This document shows, one piece after another, positions 61,330-64,000 of a stretch of DNA of 64,000 nt. Source of the DNA: Streptomyces sp. NRRL F-5122 (lineage in GTDB: Bacteria; Actinomycetota; Actinomycetes; Streptomycetales; Streptomycetaceae); NCBI RefSeq assembly GCF_001507435.1, contig NZ_LMWH01000093.1, forward strand, positions 89,061 to 153,060. Direction: 5' to 3'. The notes below the pieces were generated by a model, which saw nothing but the letters and a program-made list of their open reading frames with translations, ran no database searches and had not been told where the DNA came from. The position numbers were made by a program, and so were the translations under genes. Within the stretch, counting starts at the first letter, position 1. Each line of letters opens with the position of its first letter.

Positions 61330-61650
61330 ATGGCCTGGGTCCTGCTCGTCGTCGCCGGCCTGCTCGAAGTCGCCTGGTCGATCGGGATGAAGTACACCGA
61401 CGGTTTCACCCGCCTGTGGCCGAGCCTCGCCACCGGCGCGGGAATCGTCGCGAGCATGCTCCTGCTCTCCTACGCCGCGAAATCCCTCCCCATCGGCACG
61501 GCGTACGGCGTCTGGGTGGGCATCGGCGCGGCCGGCGCGGCGGTACTGGGCATGACCGTCCTCGGCGAGCCCGCCACCGCCGCACGGATCTTCTTCGTGG
61601 CCCTGCTGCTGATCGCGGTGGTGGGGCTGAAGGCGACTTCGGGGCACTGA
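61330..61650 (+). CDS. gdx: Guanidinium exporter (SMR family, Gdx/SugE)
   Basis: A 106-residue small multidrug resistance protein with four transmembrane helices. The active-site glutamate lies in GLLEVAWSIGMKYTDGF in helix 1, and GTAYGVWVGIGAAGA is the Gdx-type helix 3 motif. It works as a dual-topology dimer exchanging guanidinium for protons. GGAGG lies eight bases before the ATG. The guanidine riboswitch directly upstream strongly supports the substrate. Confidence 0.93.
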   Translation: MAWVLLVVAGLLEVAWSIGMKYTDGFTRLWPSLATGAGIVASMLLLSYAAKSLPIGTAYGVWVGIGAAGAAVLGMTVLGEPATAARIFFVALLLIAVVGLKATSGH

Positions 61651-61743
61651 GTTCTTCGATCTCCCGGAATCTCCGTGACCTCCCGACGAGAAGTTCGTTA
61701 CTACGTACGAGCTACGAATGGGCTGTCGAGAGCAGGGGAATCG

Positions 61744-62387
61744 ATGACCGCGAGCCGATACACACGTGAATTGCTGACCGAAACGGCGGCTTCTTCACTC
61801 ACGCTGTCCGGGCACTGGAGAAGCTGGGAGTCGATCCCAAGGGGCCGTCCCGGCGCTATCTGCATGACCGCATGCGGAAACTCGGCGTGGACACATCCCA
61901 CTTCGAGCGGGAGACGGGGGCTCGCTGGACGAGAGAAGTCCTCGAGCAGGCGGTGGCCGAATCGACAAGCGTCAACGGAGTGCTGCGTTACCTCGGAATC
62001 GAGGTCGTGGGCGGCCACCATACGAACATCAGCCGCCGGATCAAGGCCTACGGCATCGACACCTCACACTTCCGGAGACAAGCACCGGCCGGAATGCCGA
62101 GGCAACGCCGTTCCGCGGAGGGGCTGTTGGTCGAACAGGAGCCGTCGCTGGCCCGACGCCAGCCCAGCGAACGGCTCAAGCGGGCCATGATCGCTCTCGG
62201 CGTGGCCGAACGGTGCGCCCTCTGTGGCACGGCACCCTTCTGGCGGGACCGCCCGCTGCCGCTGGAGGTGGACCACCTGGACGGGAACTGGCGAGACAAC
62301 CGTCTGGAGAATCTGCGCCTGCTCTGCCCCAACTGCCATTCGGCAACGGACACTTACCGGGGACGGAACAAGGGGCGGCGGACATGA
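61744..62387 (+). CDS. HNH endonuclease family protein with apparent N-terminal frameshift
   Basis: The ATG at 61744 has GGGGA upstream and reads MTASRYTRELLTETAAS, the start of a repeat unit; from about 61787 that reading stops making sense, while the neighbouring frame continues with FTHAVRALEKLGVD and runs to 62387. A one-base indel is therefore likely. Downstream of it the protein has two (Y/W)TRE...GVDTSHF units and an HNH domain with CALCG, LEVDHLDGNW, NLRLLCPNCH (His-Asn-His plus two CxxC zinc pairs). From ATG 61872 a 171-residue protein with the intact nuclease is still possible. The stop overlaps the next paralogous gene. Confidence 0.75.
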
Positions 62388-63049
62388 ACGAACCGCAGCG
62401 CTGCACAAGGGAGATACTCGAAAGGGCCGCAGAGCACTGCTCGGACATCGACGAGGTCATCGCGTACCTGGGAATCCACCCCTCCGGTCAGCTTCGGCGC
62501 CAGCTGTTTCGGAGCTTCGAGCGCTTCGGGATCGACATCACCCATTTCATACGCTTTAAGAGGGGACGCCGCCCATGTCCGCAGCCGTCCCGGACCGAGC
62601 TGGCGGCAGCCGTGGCTCAGTCGCACTCGGTTGCGGGGACCCTGCATCGGCTCCATCTGCCGGGCGGCTCCCGCGTGTACACGCGCTTCCACGAGTGGAT
62701 CACCGAATACGGGATCGACACCTCGCACTTTCTGGGGCAAGCTCACCAGCGAGGCAAACCTGGGACAATTCCGCGAAAGTCGGCTACTGAGGTACTGGTC
62801 AAACACGGTGGCCGACGGCGCACCAAAACCGCACTCCTGCGTCGCGCTCTGATGGAGACGGGCGTCCCCCAACGGTGCGACGAGTGCGGAACCCCGCCCG
62901 AGTGGCACGGGCGACCCATGACGCTTGAGATCGATCACGTCAACGGCGACTGGAGCGACGATCGGCGCGAGAATCTGCGGCTGCTCTGCCCCAACTGTCA
63001 CGCGATCACCAATACCTGGTGCAGAGGTGGCCGACGTCGTGGCTCCTAG
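62384..63049 (+). CDS. HNH endonuclease family protein (tandem paralogue)
   Basis: A 221-residue protein paralogous to the preceding gene. Two helical repeat units end in FGIDITHF and YGIDTSHF; the C-terminal HNH domain has CDECG, LEIDHVNGDW and LRLLCPNCH. The ATG overlaps the previous stop (ATGA) and has AAGGGG upstream. The repeats may be DNA-binding, as in homing-type endonucleases. Base composition is lower in GC than in flanking genes. The gene ends 49 bp before an unusual tRNA. Confidence 0.82.
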   Translation: MNEPQRCTREILERAAEHCSDIDEVIAYLGIHPSGQLRRQLFRSFERFGIDITHFIRFKRGRRPCPQPSRTELAAAVAQSHSVAGTLHRLHLPGGSRVYTRFHEWITEYGIDTSHFLGQAHQRGKPGTIPRKSATEVLVKHGGRRRTKTALLRRALMETGVPQRCDECGTPPEWHGRPMTLEIDHVNGDWSDDRRENLRLLCPNCHAITNTWCRGGRRRGS

Positions 63050-63098
63050 TCACCCTTCCCCCATGCTCTGTCATGGCAGCCCAGTAGAGTAGGCGCAC

Positions 63099-63172
63099 GC
63101 GCTCGTACTCCAATTGGCAGAGAGACTGGCCTTAGAAGCCAGGTGTTGTCGGTTCAAGTCCGACCGAGCGCA
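63099..63172 (+). tRNA. tRNA with anticodon TAG (Leu codon CUA), class-I shape
   Basis: Perfect stems: acceptor GCGCTCG/CGAGCGC, anticodon CTGGC/GCCAG with loop CTTAGAA (anticodon TAG), T-stem GTCGG/CCGAC with GGTTCAAGT. The D-arm is CTC/GAG with GG in the loop. The variable region is only five bases (GTGTT), whereas bacterial leucine tRNAs have a long variable arm. The anticodon points to leucine, but the body does not. No CCA is encoded; discriminator is A. Confidence 0.85.
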
Positions 63173-63236
63173 CGCCGGACGGGGCCAGGCACCGTGGATC
63201 ACGGATGCCTGGCCAGGTCATGGGCCCTTCGCGTCG

Positions 63237-63839
63237 TCAGCCGAGCAGCTCCCGCACCACCGGTACCAGCGCCCGGAACGCCTTCCCCCGGTGGCTGATC
63301 GCGTTCTTCTCCTCGGGACTCAGTTCCGCGCAGGTCCGCGTCTCGCCCTCCGGCTGGAGGATCGGGTCGTAGCCGAAGCCGTTCGTGCCCGCCGGGGTGT
63401 GGCGGAGGGTCCCCTTCAGCTGGCCCTCCACCACACGCTGCGTCCCGTCCGGCAGGGCCAGGGCCGCCGCGCAGGCGAAGTGCGCGCCGCGGTGGGCCTC
63501 GCCGATGTCGCCGAGCTGGGCCAGGAGCAGGTCGAGGTTCGCCTTGTCGTCTCCGTGCCGGCCGGCCCAGCGGGCCGAGAAGATGCCGGGGGCGCCGTGC
63601 AGTACGTCGACGCACAGGCCCGAGTCGTCGGCCACCGCGGGCAGGCCCGTGGCCTGGGCCAGGGCGTGGGCCTTGAGCAGGGCGTTCTCGGCGAAGGTGA
63701 CGCCTGTTTCCCTGACGTCGGGGATGTCGGGGTAGGCCTCCGCGCCGACCAGGTCGTGCGGGAGGCCCGCGTCGGCGAGGATCGCCCTGAGTTCGGTGAT
63801 CTTTCCGGCGTTGCGCGTGGCGAGGATCAGGCGGGTCAT
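63237..63839 (-). CDS. rdgB: Non-canonical purine NTP pyrophosphatase (RdgB/HAM1)
   Basis: A 200-residue house-cleaning enzyme that hydrolyses dITP, XTP and similar nucleotides to monophosphates. Motifs: LATRNAGK at the N terminus, TFAENALLKA, ADDSGL, FSARWAG and GFGYDPI, then SPEEKNAISHRGKA. Complete and of normal length. ATG 63839 or 63845 may be used. In Streptomyces it usually lies by rph. Confidence 0.94.
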   Translation of the reverse strand: MTRLILATRNAGKITELRAILADAGLPHDLVGAEAYPDIPDVRETGVTFAENALLKAHALAQATGLPAVADDSGLCVDVLHGAPGIFSARWAGRHGDDKANLDLLLAQLGDIGEAHRGAHFACAAALALPDGTQRVVEGQLKGTLRHTPAGTNGFGYDPILQPEGETRTCAELSPEEKNAISHRGKAFRALVPVVRELLG

Positions 63840-63914
63840 GTCCATCAGTATCCGTGGGGCGCGGGCGTCTTCCGCCCGCGCCCCGGTGCCGGCCGCGGCG
63901 TGCTAGTGCCGCAT

Positions 63915-64000
63915 CAGGCAACGTTTGCCCTGTTGTGATGTGACGCGCCGTCCGGATGCTGTGTTGGACGGCGCGTGGGCGTCATTCTGTCCGGGTGGCG
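63915..64000. repeat. Inverted repeats at the right window edge, possible transposon end
   Basis: CAGGCAA-CGT-TTGCC (from 63915) is followed by a perfect 11-bp hairpin ACGCGCCGTCC/GGACGGCGCGT at 63943-63976. They lie beyond the rdgB gene in DNA without an ORF. The combination recalls left ends of insertion sequences, but the rest is outside the window. It could also be a promoter-distal terminator. Confidence 0.4.

Noticed and set aside
63099..63172. Amber-suppressor tRNA
   Set aside because: The anticodon is UAG, which reads CUA; amber suppression would need CUA as anticodon.

Overview
The window is high-GC actinobacterial chromosome, almost certainly from a Streptomyces species. The evidence is GC-saturated third codon positions, frequent GTG starts, ATGA/GTGA gene overlaps, the cslA-glxA-cslZ hyphal-tip glycan locus, a DasR-type operator in front of a chitin-active LPMO, and a gene order that (from memory) resembles the S. 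coelicolor SCO2817 to SCO2900s core region. Most of it is chromosomal core; accessory-looking DNA is limited to a few islands.

Left part, 1-16 kb. The 3' part of a GGDEF/EAL c-di-GMP enzyme (cdgA-like), a luciferase-like monooxygenase, a cysteine-free maleate-isomerase-like protein (EutA-like) with a structured 360-bp upstream region, a D-2-hydroxyacid dehydrogenase, and a four-gene polar amino-acid/ectoine-type ABC importer (ehuBCDA) followed by an IclR regulator. Two identical tRNA-Lys(CTT) genes, each with its own terminator, flank a block holding an acyl-CoA ligase with a compensating frameshift pair, a DUF3592 protein, an AA10 LPMO under a DasR site, an SPFH protein and an NlpC/P60-like cell-wall hydrolase. 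A FadR-type regulator follows.

16-32 kb. cslA (beta-glycan synthase) and glxA (copper radical oxidase) are translationally coupled and face cslZ (GH6 glucanase) across a bidirectional terminator. Then come a class F sortase with a membrane-anchored partner and a NagD-type phosphatase. Next is a complete aminophosphonate module: ABC importer (binding protein, two permeases, ATPase), phosphonatase-like HAD hydrolase, FAD oxidase and a GntR/HutC regulator with a candidate operator. A membrane-anchored secreted protein and a ROK repressor close this part.

32-48 kb. A Gfo/Idh/MocA oxidoreductase and a DUF336-type protein diverge from the ROK gene across a near-perfect palindrome. After them: an FAH-family hydrolase, a second YidC, an HxlR regulator with three phased operators facing a drug-efflux MFS gene, a class E sortase, a TPR/SEC-C protein, a large PLD-helicase-DUF3427 gene that looks acquired, an AhpD-like protein, a DJ-1/AraC regulator, and an OhrR-type regulator facing a secreted alpha/beta hydrolase.

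48-64 kb. A short inverted-repeat element (possible MITE), an MFS carrier, DUF445, an SGNH hydrolase, a DUF1707 protein with a charged tail, an ABC-2 exporter with two permeases, a class A penicillin-binding protein, a Bcp peroxiredoxin, DUF3618 and a GroES-like protein. Then a guanidine-III riboswitch in front of a Gdx/SugE guanidinium exporter; a tandem pair of HNH-endonuclease genes, the first apparently frameshifted; an unusual class-I-shaped tRNA with anticodon UAG; and rdgB. The last ~90 bases carry inverted repeats that may be the edge of a transposable element outside the window.

The best candidates for something new are the HNH pair next to the odd tRNA(UAG), the hairpin-rich leader of the cysteine-free EutA-like gene, and the stand-alone PLD-helicase-DUF3427 gene. 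No CRISPR array, rRNA or complete prophage was seen.
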